Position numbers and translations under genes: made by a program. A DNA stretch of 62,000 bases from Glandiceps talaboti (Eukaryota; Hemichordata; Enteropneusta; Spengelidae), in assembly GCF_964340395.1 (NCBI RefSeq), contig NC_135561.1, positions 17,444,240-17,506,239 on the forward strand, written 5' to 3'. Of the stretch, positions 23,980 through 37,501 are shown piece after piece. The notes beneath the pieces were generated by a model. That model was not told where the DNA came from and ran no database searches. It saw only the letters and a list, made by a program, of their open reading frames with translations. Each line of letters opens with the position of its first letter. Within the stretch, counting starts at the first letter, position 1.

Positions 23980-23981
<2 letters not shown>

Positions 23982-25592
23982 GGTTTTTTTAATTTGCCAA
24001 GATTGGATCAGTTGTGATAATAAAGAATTAAGAATGTGCAAAACTGAATTAGAGAGATGTTTCAGATCATGTCTTCTAAAGTAATACTATGAAATAATTT
24101 GTTAAAAATTGATAATATTATTTTAACCTAAGAACTAGATTTGTTAGTTACAACAGCTGTGTTGTATTTTCAGTCACATACCTACAGAACCAATGATCAA
24201 AGTATGCATAAAAATACGATATAACATTTAATCCTTGATAGTAGATTCTTCAATTTAGATTTCTTTTCCAAATTGACACAAAAAAGCTTCTGTAGTGATC
24301 TTCGTTTGTGATCCCTTTTTCTATTCTATGTTTAAAATAATATTCACATTCAACTACAAAATATAATTGGAATCTTATCTGCTGAAATTTTTACAAAGTG
24401 TTGCTAAACCATCAAACATACACGTACATGGCTAGGGTATGGAGATGACTAAGAGCATCAAGACCAATATGCCCACAAAGCCAGGGAGCTAGTTGACACA
24501 TCAACTTGTAGTTTGACCTTAACATCATCATCGACAAGAATATGAAAAGTATATGTAAAATCAACAATGAGGCTCAAATGTGCTCGTTCTGATCGTTTTA
24601 TGGATCGATTGAGATATGCCTTGACGACCACAAGGATAGAGGTAATTTTCATGATACACATTCAGAATCACTGAGTTACCATTCAGTGTTTATGTTAGTA
24701 CACGTTTATTGTGAATATTCAAAGAAATATTCTTATACGTTAATTATAAATAAAAGAGTTCAACTCTGTCTAATTTGTGAACTGTAATATATGATGTGTT
24801 GTGGCTACCCAAGCTTCTAAACCTGAGAGTTAGGTGATAGCTGATAGCATAGAATGAATGAATGTCGCATCGTACAGACTGTCTGATTTGCAACTCTTTT
24901 CAATAACAACTCGAGTAAATAGTTATACATTGTTGCGATATCAGGGAAATATTTTTTACCGTGGCCTCTAAAATTACACGTTTTAAAACTTGTTAACTTT
25001 CTGTACAATTAAATACCTTATAAGTGGCTCTGTTAAGAGAAGGGACGAGAAACAATTCTAAGTATCGACACTGTAAATATAGTAGTATTTCAATAAATGC
25101 AAACCACATCTTTCAAAAAATAACTGACATTAGAATTTTTTCTCGAACATCAACATCATGTTTTTAAAAAAATGTATATTAAAGACAACAAATATTCGAA
25201 TTGCTAGGAATTTCCAAAGAATTTAATTCTTGATAAAATTTCTTAAGATAACAAAGTGTTATGATAAATTGCCTTCTTCCTGAGACGATCTGTAAATAAT
25301 GGTGTTCTATAACAATTTGGATATTCATTGGAGCCATTTTATTTTGACTAGTGAATCAGTGTAGCCATTCGAGGATTCTGCCCACTACTTCAAAACCGTA
25401 CAGTAATGACTGCAAATGTCCACTATACATCAAATGGTTAAACATCGATCACTGTACTCATAGTCCTTCACTTTTGTTTACTCCAATATTTCTTGTAATG
25501 AGCAATCAGCCTGAAATGAAAGACACAAAAATATGAATATATGTTTCGAAGTCACCTTTAATATTTTCAGAAGTCGCCGTCATTATCTTTAC

Positions 25593-25599
<7 letters not shown>

Positions 25600-25625
<26 letters not shown>

Positions 25626-27050
25626 TACCACCACCACCACCACCACCACCACCACCATCAAAATCATCATCATCATCATCATCGTCGTCGTCGTCGTCGT
25701 CGTCGTCATCATCATCATAATATGGAAAGCCGGTTGGGACCATCGTCGTCAACGCTATATTGCATAGAAAAAGCCTATCAAAGTCGTCATCGTCATCGGC
25801 TGTTGTCGACGATAAAACTAGCTACACACGCCAATGTGGACCTTCATCGTCGTCGTCGTCATCACCATCACCATGCATGCAAAAGTTTTCGTCATCGTTG
25901 GCCAAAGTATGCGACATCATCGTTGATGCCTTTTAACAAGTCGTCATCGTCGATGGCCTAATATACTAAAAATAGCCTATATGCGACACCATCGATGTTG
26001 AAAAACGCACATGCGCAGAAGATGCCTTTTAAAAAAGTTGTCGTCGTTGGCAACTTTGCAACATCGTCGTTGGCCGAGGGCGACGATGACAACAAGAAGT
26101 GCATGCACCAATGGCACTCGGACAAAACAGCGTCAACAGATAGCGTTAAGGACGTAAATGCAACACTTTTATCTTGTTTATTTCCGGCTGTTTATACTCA
26201 TAGCTTGTATTTTCAAAGAATCTGGGTTGTATTCATGACTGACATTTCTAACCCCATGCCTGGAACTCGGCAGTGTTCAGTATACATGTATATCATGTCA
26301 AGTTGTCATAGTGTGTAGGGAAATAAATTTAGCTTGTCATTTTGAGACAAAGTCATCATAATCATTATGATATTTTGATGATCCCTTGGGTGTAGTTTTG
26401 GTTTTCCTACTTGTGTTTCGCTAAAAATATTTTTCTCAAACAGGGCTAAAAGTAAAACATAATATCATACAAACATAGTCACACATTCAAAACTGTCGGG
26501 TGAAATTAGAGATCAAGAAAAAATCGTTTATTTACTACACGTTTATTTACACTTAAGGCGTTACGTTTTTTATGGGTTTGTTTTTCATGGTAAGTATCGC
26601 CGTGTACCGGTGTTGGATAACGTTCTGAATTCCGTCACTAAATGACTAATTCCAGGCATTATCATGCAGGTATGCATACGTTTTTCGGCATCGATGGTGT
26701 CGGATTTAGGCTATTTTTAGTATTTAGGCCATCGACGAAGAAGACTTTTTAAAAGGCATCTTCTGCGCATGTGCGTTTTCGGCATCGATGGTGTCGCATA
26801 CTTGGCCAACGATGACGACAAATTTGCATGCATGGTGATGATGGTGATGACGATGACGATGAAGGTCCACATTGGCGTGTGTAGCTAGTTTTATCGTCGA
26901 CAACAGCCGATGACGACGACGACTTTGATAGGCTTTTTCTATGCAATGTTGCGTTGACGACGATGGTCCCAACCGGCTTTCCATACTATCATCATCATCA
27001 TAATCGTCGTCGTCGTCGTCATAATCGTCATCATTGTCAACATCTCCGTT
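25600..27050. mobile_element. Large foldback element with trinucleotide-flanked arms
   Basis: The segment from about 25720 to 26040 returns as a diverged reverse complement at about 26690-26990, with about 650 bp between. Shared landmarks are GGAAAGCCGGTTGGGACCAT, AAACTAGCTACACACGCCAA and CGCACATGCGCAGAAGATGC. The outer ends lie in CAT/CGT trinucleotide tracts. Both arms keep an open frame starting MESRLGPSSST and ending SSSSMA (about 79-86 aa). No transposase is seen; a non-autonomous element is inferred. Confidence 0.65.
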
Positions 27051-27582
27051 GCCGCCATTGTGTCGACCATTTCCGTCCTTATCATCATTATACGAGGTTT
27101 CTGTCATATAATATGTCAAACGTACAGTAACCAATAAAAAAATAAATCGTCATAATTAGAATTATATATTAGCGGTTTATCGGTCAACAAAGACAGGCTT
27201 CAAAAGTATGTCTTTTAAATAGGCAAGATTGTTTAGATCCAGGAGTAGATAGTGATGTTCTACAATATACGGCCCTAGTTGTATTCCGTTTGTCTCTTAT
27301 ACAACGCTCATGTTGAGATATCAAAAATGTTGGTAATTGCGATTTGAAAATGTGCGCCCAACAACCCGATTATGACCATGTCAATTTTATTCAAATTAAG
27401 TCATTATGTAAATGTACACGCACAGTAGAAATGAACACATGAGTTAATACATGAAGCATATGGTGTAGGTATGTGATGAATATGTAACTATGTAAAACCA
27501 ACATACAATTGTATTTGATAACAACTTCTGGGGATGTTGCTTGCTCGACAATTTTCAAATCTTAATTTACAATTGTATTTCT

Positions 27583-28508
27583 TCACATTTTCATCACAAG
27601 TGTGGTATGAGAGACAAACGTAGTACCACTAACTCCGTAACCAGGTGAGATGTCGTCTTGATAGGTAAAAACAGATACTGAATACCTGGCTTGTTCGATG
27701 GTGTCAAGCCATATAAAATAGACACCCATCACGATAAGAGCGACGATGAACACAAAACATGACACCCCGAAGAATATATAATACCAGGCTACGCTAAGAT
27801 CTTGTCCGTCACTATCCTTTCTTTTTGCAGGTTGAACACTCTCTGTGTGTGTTTCTTTGGTCTTGGCAGTATTTTCACTTTGTGATGACATTATAGTCGT
27901 ATATGCTGCCTGCGTAATCTGTATCTGCGTCGTTGATTGGCCGGTAGTTTGTGATGCGTCGTTATTTGTAGCAAGGGACTGAGTCGTTGATTGGCTATTT
28001 GTTTCAGAAACGTCACTACTTTTTGCAACAGTTTGTGTCTGTGCCGTTGATTGGCCAGCAGTTTCAGAAACGTCACTACTCGTTGCTATAGTTTGTGTCT
28101 GGGTAGTTGATTGGCCACCAGTCGCAGAAACGTCACTACTTGTCGCTACAGTTTGTGTCTCCGTCGTTGAATGACCAATGGTCCCAGGTACATCAACACT
28201 TGTTGATACAATTTGTGGTTGTTCTGTGGTTGTTTCTGTTAATGTTGTTGCTAGCGCTGCTGCAGATGTTGCTATTGTAGTGGATTCTTTACTTTCCATT
28301 GTAGTGGTTGATTTTTGTGTCTGCAACGTTGTCTGATATGCAGTACTAGTTACGTCGCTTGTGACGATTGTTGCAGATGTCGAACTTTGTCTTTCAATAG
28401 TACTTTCTTCATTTGTAGTTGAGTGTGAATGATGTGAAGATGTTGGCATGGTAACGACATGGCTTTCAGATGTTGCAGGTAGAGTAGTGACTTCTAATTC
28501 GACGTCGA
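27583..28508 (-). CDS. Copy 2 mucin-like stalk, transmembrane and tail exon
   Basis: Acceptor TCGTTCCAG, phase 1, 926 nt. The first part is rich in Thr, Ser and Gln, with tandem units of the form STTQTQTVATSSDVSETAGQ (about 27930-28190). A hydrophobic helix FFGVSCFVFIVALIVMGVYF follows, then LDTIEQAR and a tail ending SHTTLVMKM. The tail also contains an AG|GTATTC donor-like site after EQA, where the other copies end soon after. Confidence 0.88.
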
Positions 28509-29236
28509 CTGGAACGACAGAAAATATAATAAGTAGAAAGATAGGTTACTCGATAGTTAACGCCTTGAAAGTTACCAAAGCAACAAATGTGCTATACTCT
28601 ACAAGCAAGAAGACCTTATGCAACTTCTGAAAATTGTTATACTTCATGGAAATTAATTTCTGCTTATGGTCTTTGAAGAGTTTTTTTAGATGAAATTTGC
28701 TTCGGGGAGAAGAAGAAACAAATATTGTTCCACAATCCCATCCCCCTCCCCTGGATCATTGGAGCAGGTGGACTTAATACACAATTCAATTCATTCACTG
28801 TCACCTAGGTCGTTAACTTTTCCATAGTGGAAAGGTTTCTAATATTATAATTATAGTGTGTACTAAACGGTATACTATTCCTTTCTTCTACAGACCAAAA
28901 TTATTCGCAGTTTAAAAATCGTCTGGCTCTGAATAAATGGCTCATTCCAAAATTCAACTTCTTTTAGGGCCGTCGATATACTAGTATTATCTTCACAATA
29001 ATTCTAGATCTAAAGTCTATACAAGGCGTTACTAAATGCTTACAACTGTTCAAATGTTTCAAATAGGTTGTGCTCATTTTAATGTTCTATTTAAGTGTAA
29101 ACACAGGAGACGGAACAAAAAAATGGAGAAAACAGATCTAGACGATGATCGTAAAGGTAAGTAATAAAAGTTTCATCACGTGTGCATTCTATCGGTAGTT
29201 TAACTATAAATTTGGAATGACAGACGAACAAACAAG

Positions 29237-29273
<37 letters not shown>

Positions 29274-29299
29274 ACAGTCAGTCCTAAAACAGGAAACAA

Positions 29300-29354
<55 letters not shown>

Positions 29355-32300
29355 AACTTACCGACATTGACCGTAAAACTACATGTCGCCCTGTTGTTTG
29401 CAAAATCAGTGGCAGTGTACGTCACAATGGTGTTACCAATGGGAAATGTAGTACCCGGACTGTGGGATGACGTAATGATGACGTTAACGTCCAGGTTGTC
29501 AACCGCAGTTGGAGCTGTCCATGAAACTGTTTGACCAACAACTGCATTGATGTTATCGGGGCAATTTACAAGAGTCGGTGCCTCCGTCTCTGTAGAAAGA
29601 AGTATATCGTAGTACATGGAATACAATCGATGTTGTTGTTTATAGGCATGAACAGGTACTTTGATCTACGACCTTGGTGAATGCGTTCAAACCTTGCTAA
29701 GGTATATATATGATTGAATTATTTTTGCTGGTTAATGTAAATAAGTGTTTCATTCGTCACCCTCTTGTCTTAGTAGGCGCTATTCATATAGAACATGAAC
29801 CTCAGAGCTTTGTGATGGGGCGTCATGTACATAAAAACATGAACAGTGGTAAAACGTTTAACAATGAAATGATATTCATGTTTCCATTTCAATGTGAACA
29901 ACCTGTCCGAACAGTTGGAAGGTCAGCCGCCTTGGCCAAAACTGTAATGTAAAGTGGCCATACAGATGAGGATTGGGTATTTATTTGCGTTTTTAATAAG
30001 CATTTTTATCACGACTTCCTACTAGAAAAACCGACGGGAAACAACATAGACCAATATGTCTTGATAACTCAATATACTGCAAAAAGCTAAAGGGTGTGTA
30101 AAAAGTACAAAAACAACCAACATTTTACACATTTATTAAAATACAATGTATTGGGTTACAAAGAAAGATTTGGCATATGTTGTTTCACATTGATATTTCA
30201 AGTAGGAAGCCATGGAAACTATTTGTCTTATAAACTAAAAATCCAAAATAGCCACTTTAACATTTATTAATAACTAAATAGATAAATACCCTTTTTTTTA
30301 CCTAGGACATGATAGGTGGCGCTGTAACCAGGTCTAGCGACTTGAACATCACTTACAAGTCTTAGTTTGATGTGGTTGGATTGTGAAGTGTAATTGAAAG
30401 GTTGTTTATAACCACAATATTCTTCCGTCGTCATAGCAACGACATCCACAATCTACACAAGAATGAAAGAAAGTTTGTATTTGACGTGTGGAAAAATCCA
30501 TGGGGTTGTGCTTACACGTTAATTTTGCAACTCTGTGAAAATGAAACATCTGGCATACATTTCATAAACAATACACAATAGTGATATGCTGTAGTGATAT
30601 GCTAGTTGACAGGTTTTTAAACTCCCTCTGTTTGATAATCAAATAGACTATTTACAATTATTGGCAAATTGAGAAAACAAACATCTCAGTGGCTGCACTA
30701 CTGATGAACGGATTGACTCGGTAGAATCAAATGTATAACGTATCAGAACAGTTTTCCTATACATATATATAATTAAGTCATATTACAACTTTTTATAATT
30801 ATTTGTTTCCTCCGGAGAGTTTCCATGTATGTATAATATTCATATATGTATGATGTATATACTGTTTTAATTGTGTAATTGGGACACTCGATAAATTGTT
30901 CACTCAACGTTGTAATTGAATACAAGAAAAAAAGGAAGTGTGGTTATGTTGTAACTGCCGAAAAACATCGTTGCGATTCGTTGAATGGAGTGACCTAAGG
31001 AAAGACTTCGCGCAAAGAAAAATTAGCTTAAAGACAAAAAGATAACTGATACAAGAAGATCAGAAGGTGACTCTTATATGGGTTGATGCCATGCTTATAT
31101 CGTTTTGTCAATAGGCGTATCTGTTGAAGCTATTGTATGTATAATAAACTTCAAAAGAAACAGTGCACTCGCGATCGATTGATGTAGCGTTCTAATCAGT
31201 AAACATGGTCTGGGATCCAGGATCCCGTGGTGTTTATATCACAACAAATTGCCGACACTAATTAATTACATAGTATGTCTTTGCCTGAATCTTGTCTCAA
31301 TCTTGACTGTCATAAGCTAGCAAACGCACCGGCGTTATTTCGCGAGTTGTGGTTACTTGTAGCCATTACTAAGTATGACAATAGCGAAGATTTACATATG
31401 AAAATGGTAAATCGAAGGCAAATGAATCGCAATGTGTATGTTGTTAGAGAATAGCTGTTATGTGCAGTACGGCTGTGGGCATGAGGCTTTCCTTGGAAGT
31501 GTACAGAATATCAGGCTTAAAATTACAGAGAAAATTAAAAGACCGTGACAAACAAACGTTCTCATACATGCTTTTTTGAGGGGCAAACGACGTGTGGGAG
31601 GATTGTATGGGACGAGGGGAATTGAAGACGTCTGGCACACGAGTCAGCAATTTATAAGAAAGAGCCTTAAAAACTATAGCTATTTGTATATAGAACACAC
31701 TCCTTACCTGCAGTTTATCATAGCACCTCAAAGAATCATCGGGCGGCTCAATTTTAAAGACTTGGAAATAAACTATAATATTATAACTACCCTGTACATG
31801 TATATCCGTTGTACACACTGTGTTGATTGGATATATCGACGGGTAATTTGGTGACGTAATATGTCCATATGGTTCTGTCAGTGTTACGTCACAAGATTCA
31901 TCTAATAGAGAAATCAAAATACCGGATTTAGGTGAGATAATCGCATTTTATGCTTGTATAAATAGTGTAGATACATGTACATGTGGAATGAAAGTCACAA
32001 GTCTCGTGTATTTTTCATCCTGCCAAAAGTTTTCCGTTCGCTTTTCAAAAGTGTTAACTGACTTGGCTGAGACTATATTGCTTAACAATGATTTCCAGGG
32101 GTAAACAATACAATTTGTCAAGGAGTGCATACTGCTTGAAAAGTTTCAGAAGGTGTCCATGAGATCTGTCTGATGTGTTGAGTGTTAGGACATTAGCAAC
32201 GGATCTATCACACCATCCATTCACGATCTTATAGGTTTCTATCGTAGGGCATGTTAGTTTTGACAGTTACCGGGTTAGTTTTTCTAGGCTGACTAAGGCT

Positions 32301-32527
32301 TAATAGCCGTACCCGAATGCATAAGATGAGGTCTGTAATGTTGATCAGCTTGTATTCTTTATGTATTATATATTATTCTTTATCATATGTACCGATTCAA
32401 TTTGATCTAAAAATGTCAATCGCACAATGTAATCGAAAATGCACCCCTTAAAACATCATAGAAGTACAGTAGAGTTTTGATTATCTACAGATATAGCATA
32501 ACATATAGGAGAGAGACAGAGAGAGAC

Positions 32528-32570
<43 letters not shown>

Positions 32571-32783
32571 TAGACCAGACCAGATCAAATCAGCTAGGAG
32601 CATCGATTTATATTGTTACTGTGATCGTGATTTGGACCCCTAACAACAAATATAGACTGAAAACAAGTCAATCCCAGTAAGAAAGGTGTAAAGGTGAGGG
32701 TGAAACCCGTTCTTACCTGCAACTATTGGACTTGTGATAACCACAATATGTAGCACCCATGGCCAAATATAGATAACTGCCAT
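27583..32783 (-). CDS. CUB-HYR-stalk transmembrane protein, copy 2
   Basis: Minus-strand exons 32783-32717, 31901-31708, 30452-30302, 29589-29362 and 28508-27583 total 1566 nt with consistent phases (1, 0, 1, 1), giving 521 residues plus stop. Order: signal peptide of about 22 residues; one complete CUB domain with four cysteines, SPNYP, RCYDKL, YCG and SNHIKLRLVSD; one complete HYR domain; a Ser/Thr-rich stalk of about 225 residues with four 18-20-residue tandem units; a transmembrane helix near the C terminus; and a tail of about 40 residues. Such a stalk is expected to be heavily O-glycosylated. This suggests a type I surface protein for adhesion or ligand binding; CUB and HYR are both protein-interaction modules. 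No orthologue can be named. Confidence 0.85.
29239..29353. repeat. (AC)n and (ACAG)n microsatellites next to HYR donor of copy 2
   Basis: An AC run at about 29239-29273 and ACAG repeats at about 29301-29353, the latter ending six bases from the HYR splice donor on the minus strand. Confidence 0.95.
29362..29589 (-). CDS. Copy 2 HYR exon (complete)
   Basis: Acceptor TTTCTACAG, donor GTAAGTTT, 228 nt, phase 1-1. Encodes LVNCPDNINAVVGQTVSW, then [25 protein letters not shown] and ATCSFTVNV: the full Hyalin Repeat pattern with its two cysteines. A (CTGT)n tract starts six bases after the donor. Confidence 0.92.
29952..30257. mobile_element. MITE with AAGTGG termini, TA duplication (HYR-CUB intron, copy 2)
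   Basis: Begins AAGTGGCCATACAGATGAGG and ends GCCACTT, flanked on both sides by TA. Subterminal GATTGGGTATTTATT is shared with the element at 38450-38727. It has no coding capacity. TA target duplication fits a Tc1/mariner-type non-autonomous element. Confidence 0.7.
30302..30452 (-). CDS. Copy 2 CUB exon, second half
   Basis: Acceptor TTGTGTAG, donor GTAAAAAA, 151 nt, phase 0-1. Encodes IVDVVAMTTEEYCGYKQP, SQSNHIKLRLVSD and GYSATYHVL. The donor is weaker than its homologues in copies 1 and 3. Confidence 0.9.
31708..31901 (-). CDS. Copy 2 CUB exon, first half
   Basis: Acceptor CTATTAG, donor GTAAGGAG, 194 nt, phase 1-0. Encodes ESCDVTLTEPYGHITSPNYP, VCTTDIHV, VYFQVFKIEPPDD and RCYDKLQ. Confidence 0.9.
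32427..32573. repeat. Shared block plus (GA)/(GACA)n microsatellite
   Basis: ATGTAATCGAAAATGCACCCCTTAAA, followed within about 80 bp by GA and GACA repeats (32509-32573), parallels 19677-19849. It is in the first intron of copy 2. Confidence 0.7.
32717..32783 (-). CDS. Copy 2 signal-peptide exon
   Basis: ATG at 32783 opens MAVIYIWPWVLHIVVI, then SPIVA, a plausible cleavage region, then donor GTAAGAAC at phase 1. A 5' untranslated part is not resolved. Confidence 0.8.
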
Positions 32784-35404
32784 TTTTCTTACCGTCGCAG
32801 ATCTTCCCTTCTAATGACCCAAAATAACATGTGATAAATTGTAATGAAAAATACGTATGCAAGAGAAACTTCGTTAAACAGTATTAATACAAAACAAACC
32901 CATAATGTTCCACATGCTATGTGCTTTCAGGTCCGTAGATCACTTGTTGTGCATAAATCCATCTAAAACCTGTACATCTAACGTCAGAAATTACTTACTG
33001 AAAAGTATACCTGATCCAACGGTAATATTTCTTTTTAGATTTTTTTAGATAGTAAAGCAAGTGAATAATATACCATGTACCCAAAAAGGAGGTCAATCGG
33101 TATGAAAAGTAAATTGTATCTAAATGAGTCGTTTAGTGTGGTTGTATTTGCATATCATTCTACTCAAAGGTTAGTTAGTACTATCAATAAACTTGAAATG
33201 AGTTATTTTGATGAATATAGCAGTTGTAACATGTAACACTCAAATGAAACGTTTGCATGATTTGCCACAATGTTTTCTAGCATATATCATACTTAATTAT
33301 TAATACCATATGCTGTGTATGAATATACTCCTTATTGCTTGCAATCATGTTTGCCCAGTATGTTGTGTCTAGCCTCTTAGCAATATAATCAAACTGTAAA
33401 CAATGTTAGTAGTGCAAAGTAAGTAAATAGTCAATGACTAGAGTGTAAACATTGACGTAATAAACCATTGTCCAGATCTCTAAATACAATTGTAATGGTT
33501 GTTATTCAGTGTAATCAGACTGCTCTTAGCACTGTTTACAAATTGTCTACTTGACAAAACTACATACTGGGCTTATAATTAAACCAATTGACAGGGTACA
33601 CTTTGTCACTTAATATGAATGTTATAAATGAGTGTGACGTATATAGAAAATACTTTACTTCAGTGTTAAGGTTGCATTATGATATAGACTTCAATTTAGT
33701 TTTCGGAAGCAAAATAAGCTCTATTATATTAAGTTAACTACATTATAATAACTATGAAACAACTCTCAGAAAAGACATTTCAACAATGGCTTTATTAGAG
33801 TGTTATGTAGAGCTTGTACGTTTTGATATAAATGTGCTTGTTTTAGTTGAAACAAGACATTATTCTGCAACATATGTATTTTATTGGCCTTTACGCTGTT
33901 GTAAAGTCGGGCGTAATAGGGGTTAATGAGAATTTACGAGAACATAATGGGAAAAATGAAGTTTTGCAAATTGAAGCTTGGTGAAAAGAAAGTTAGCATT
34001 GCATGCAAAATGATAAAATGAAGGAATGGGCAAACATTTCCAAAGAGTAGAAAGAAGGTTAGCAGTATGTAAATGGGGATGTTCATTAGGTTTTTTGTTT
34101 GTTTGTTTGTTTACCAGCTAGTACAAACGTTCACTACATACAATTGAAGGACGTAGCATCAACACAGGACTGTTACAAAATGCACGACAGAAAAAAATGA
34201 ATATTTCACCTTGCTGACCAAATACTTACTCAGTACAGCAGACATATTAGAGGGACAGAAAGATGTCGTAAATATTGTAAATGTTCTAATACAAAGAGTG
34301 AATGATGCATTTTCGATTTTGATTTTATATAGAATTTATCATTTATTTTTTTAATTTATTTATTTTTGCTGTAAAACCCCATCTGCCCCTTTTGATAGAT
34401 ACACAAATAATAGTTTCATCGTTCGTTGCCTTAAATTGTTCTTTGAAATGACTAAATCAACAAACGCCTACAACATGATTCTATCAAAATGACCATTACG
34501 ACAGACGTCAGACTACTAGTATATCTAATATTCTGTTTTGGTGTATCTTTGCCTTGCATAGAGCGACTATGAACATTTCCAAATATCAGTGTTCTTAGAA
34601 AAGTTGTTATAGCGACAACAATCATACATACGGCATGTATATGATAATCGACCTTTCTTGTTTTTGGAAGTGGATATATGTAATAAAAGCACACTTACCA
34701 ACCTACAAACAGCATTCAAATGATAGATTTCACCACCACGAACAAGTCAACTGGTGTTGGACATCATGCTTGATCGCAAACTCTTGATTAGCGAACCCCT
34801 GTGGAAGTCGGTAATAATTGCCATTCCAAAACCTGCGCAAGACTCTTCCTTTCTGGTGTCAAAGTTCATGCAATAGTCAGTAAACTACTGATGTGAATTA
34901 ATGTTCTCATTTGCGCGAGCATTGTTTGAAACATTGTGCTAACGTAATCGCAACCTAAATTGAATGGTTAATCACCGACGTGTGAGGCGTAGTTTACCTA
35001 TCGATGCGTACCACCTCATTTGAACATACGTATATGTCATCTGAATGTTATGCGAATTTGTCCATGACTAATAGCAACGGCCTGTAACTATTTCATCATA
35101 GCCTGCAAATAAGAATGAACTCGCGAGAAATAATATACAATAAATTTCATATTTATATTTATCAAACCAGTATTGTACGTCATAGACTTTAGAACCCTCA
35201 AATGAGAGAATGTTCAGTTTGTTACAAAAGTGTAATTATTGCGGGTATTTACTGTCACGACTTACAATGTTCAGGTTTTGTACACATGTATATGCTGGTA
35301 GTCTGGTCAACGTTCCCTTTCGAAAATTATAACTATCAGGTGTGGCATGCAAGCTTACGACCATCTGTCACTGGGTCAAATTACTCTCTTATTCACGGGA
35401 GGCA

Positions 35405-35511
<107 letters not shown>

Positions 35512-36500
35512 AAAGGGGGTTAGGAAACAAGAAAACACAGTAATTTCTTTAGAAACTATCTCCGTGTGTTTATTACCTTATCTCACTTGTGTAACAGTCA
35601 GTTATTAATGATCGTAATAGATGTATACTTGTCACTGCACCATCAAACGTGTCACATGATTGAATTTGTATGTTCTCTTCTAGTGTTTATTGAGTTCAGA
35701 CACCTTCACCATTTAAAGGTGCAAGAGTTACTTTTATGATTCCGTGTTGTTTGTACCTTGAGATATCTCCAATATTGTCCTATTTTCAACAAAATAATCC
35801 ACTTCCTTGTTTTATCAGAAAAACATATACTCTGATATCTAACACAATATTTTCCGGAAATGTGGTATGCATGTACGTGTAGTTGACTACATTGAAAAAC
35901 TATATTTGTATATTGAGAAGTTTGGATTATTCGTCTAAGTTCATTCATAGACGTTGGAGAGAAATTCTTTTTGTGTGTTCATAGGAATGTTTTAATCATG
36001 ACGTCATTGTTTTTTTTTAATTAATCTCATTTATACAATCAAAATTAGTTGATGAGAAAATAAACTTGATAATGATAGACCAAAGTGACCAAATTCGCAA
36101 TAATTAATTCGTTTTTGTTGGGAAAATAATTATCAGTCAACAATGGGAAGGTGTACCTATTAATACGACAACAATGTTGAAATTTGCTTATCAACATATC
36201 ATGTGATGATGCCGATGGGGTATTTCCGTAAGATATCGTGTACTTTCGTCAAGCATCGTAGCGGGAACGTGTTTTGTAATGGGCTACCAACCTGTACAAT
36301 AAAAAATAAAAAACCCAAAATAACTAAGTTCATCTACATGGAATGTAGAACATAGGGAAAATCCGGACACTATAAACATGATAGAATCGATTTCTTTTTC
36401 ATAGAGGTTGTTTCCCAATACGAATAGTAACAGCAAAGTTTACACCTACAGTGTATTAGAATGGAAGTATTTGTCAGCAGTCATTGAGATGTTAATTATA

Positions 36501-36693
<193 letters not shown>

Positions 36694-36761
36694 TCAAAAG
36701 TATAAACATACCTAAACCTAGGTGAGCTAAAAGTACAAAAGTAGAACTGTAAAAACTATAC

Positions 36762-37501
36762 TTACTTTATTTTATTTTTGTTCCGTTTACCTTCAAGCCA
36801 TATGTAGAAAGCTACCATTGTAATAATTAAGAGTGCGGCTACAACTCCTGCCACAGCGAAAAACACAATATACCATGGAACACCATTATCTTCTTCTCCG
36901 CCATCCTGAAACTTTACGGGTTTATTATTTTGTGTAGTCTGGTCCTTTTCTCCAGTTGTCACAGAGTGCTTATACGTTGTTGGAGTACTAGCAACGTTGG
37001 TTGTATTGTCTTCTGTGTTATTATTAGAAGAAGCTTCTGTAGTTTGGACAGTTGCTTCAGGTGCATTCCTGGTTGTATCACTTGCTGCTTTTGACGTTTC
37101 CGTGACAATTATTATAACTGCTTGTTCTGTAGATTGGCCAGCGTTTGTTTGGGTTTCCGTTGTCGTTGATTGGCTTGTTGTTTGGGAAACACCACCACTT
37201 GTAACACGTTGTGTTTGTGTCGTCGATTGGCTTGTTGTTTGGGAAACACCACCACTTGTAACACGTTGTGTTTGTGTCGTTGATTGGCTTGTTGTTTGGG
37301 AAACGCCACCACTCGTTGTAACACGTTGTGTTTGTGTTGTTGGTTGATTAACTTTGGATGTCTCAATGATTGCATTTGATAGCGTGGTTGTACTTTGAGT
37401 TTGGACAGTGCTTTGGGTAGTTTGTCTCTCCGTTGGAGCAACTGACAGAGTACTTGTTTGGGTCCGCGTAGAGACTGTTGTTGGAGTCGTTTGGATGGTG
37501 C
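36762..37501 (-). CDS. Copy 3 mucin-like stalk, transmembrane and tail exon
   Basis: Acceptor ACATTGCAG, phase 1, 740 nt. Stalk units of the form STTQTQRVTSGGVSQTTSQ repeat almost identically at about 37142-37345. Later come several sequons (NNT, DNTTN), the helix WYIVFFAVAGVVAALLIITM and the tail GKRNKNKIK before TAA. Confidence 0.9.

Noticed and set aside
35202-35400. Plus-strand frame with [20 protein letters not shown]
   Set aside because: No splice context or recognised domain, and it runs into a CT microsatellite; treated as chance.
36997-37347. 116-codon plus-strand frame over the copy 3 stalk
   Set aside because: Antisense shadow of the Ser/Thr-rich stalk exon; Thr codons read backwards give Val-rich text.
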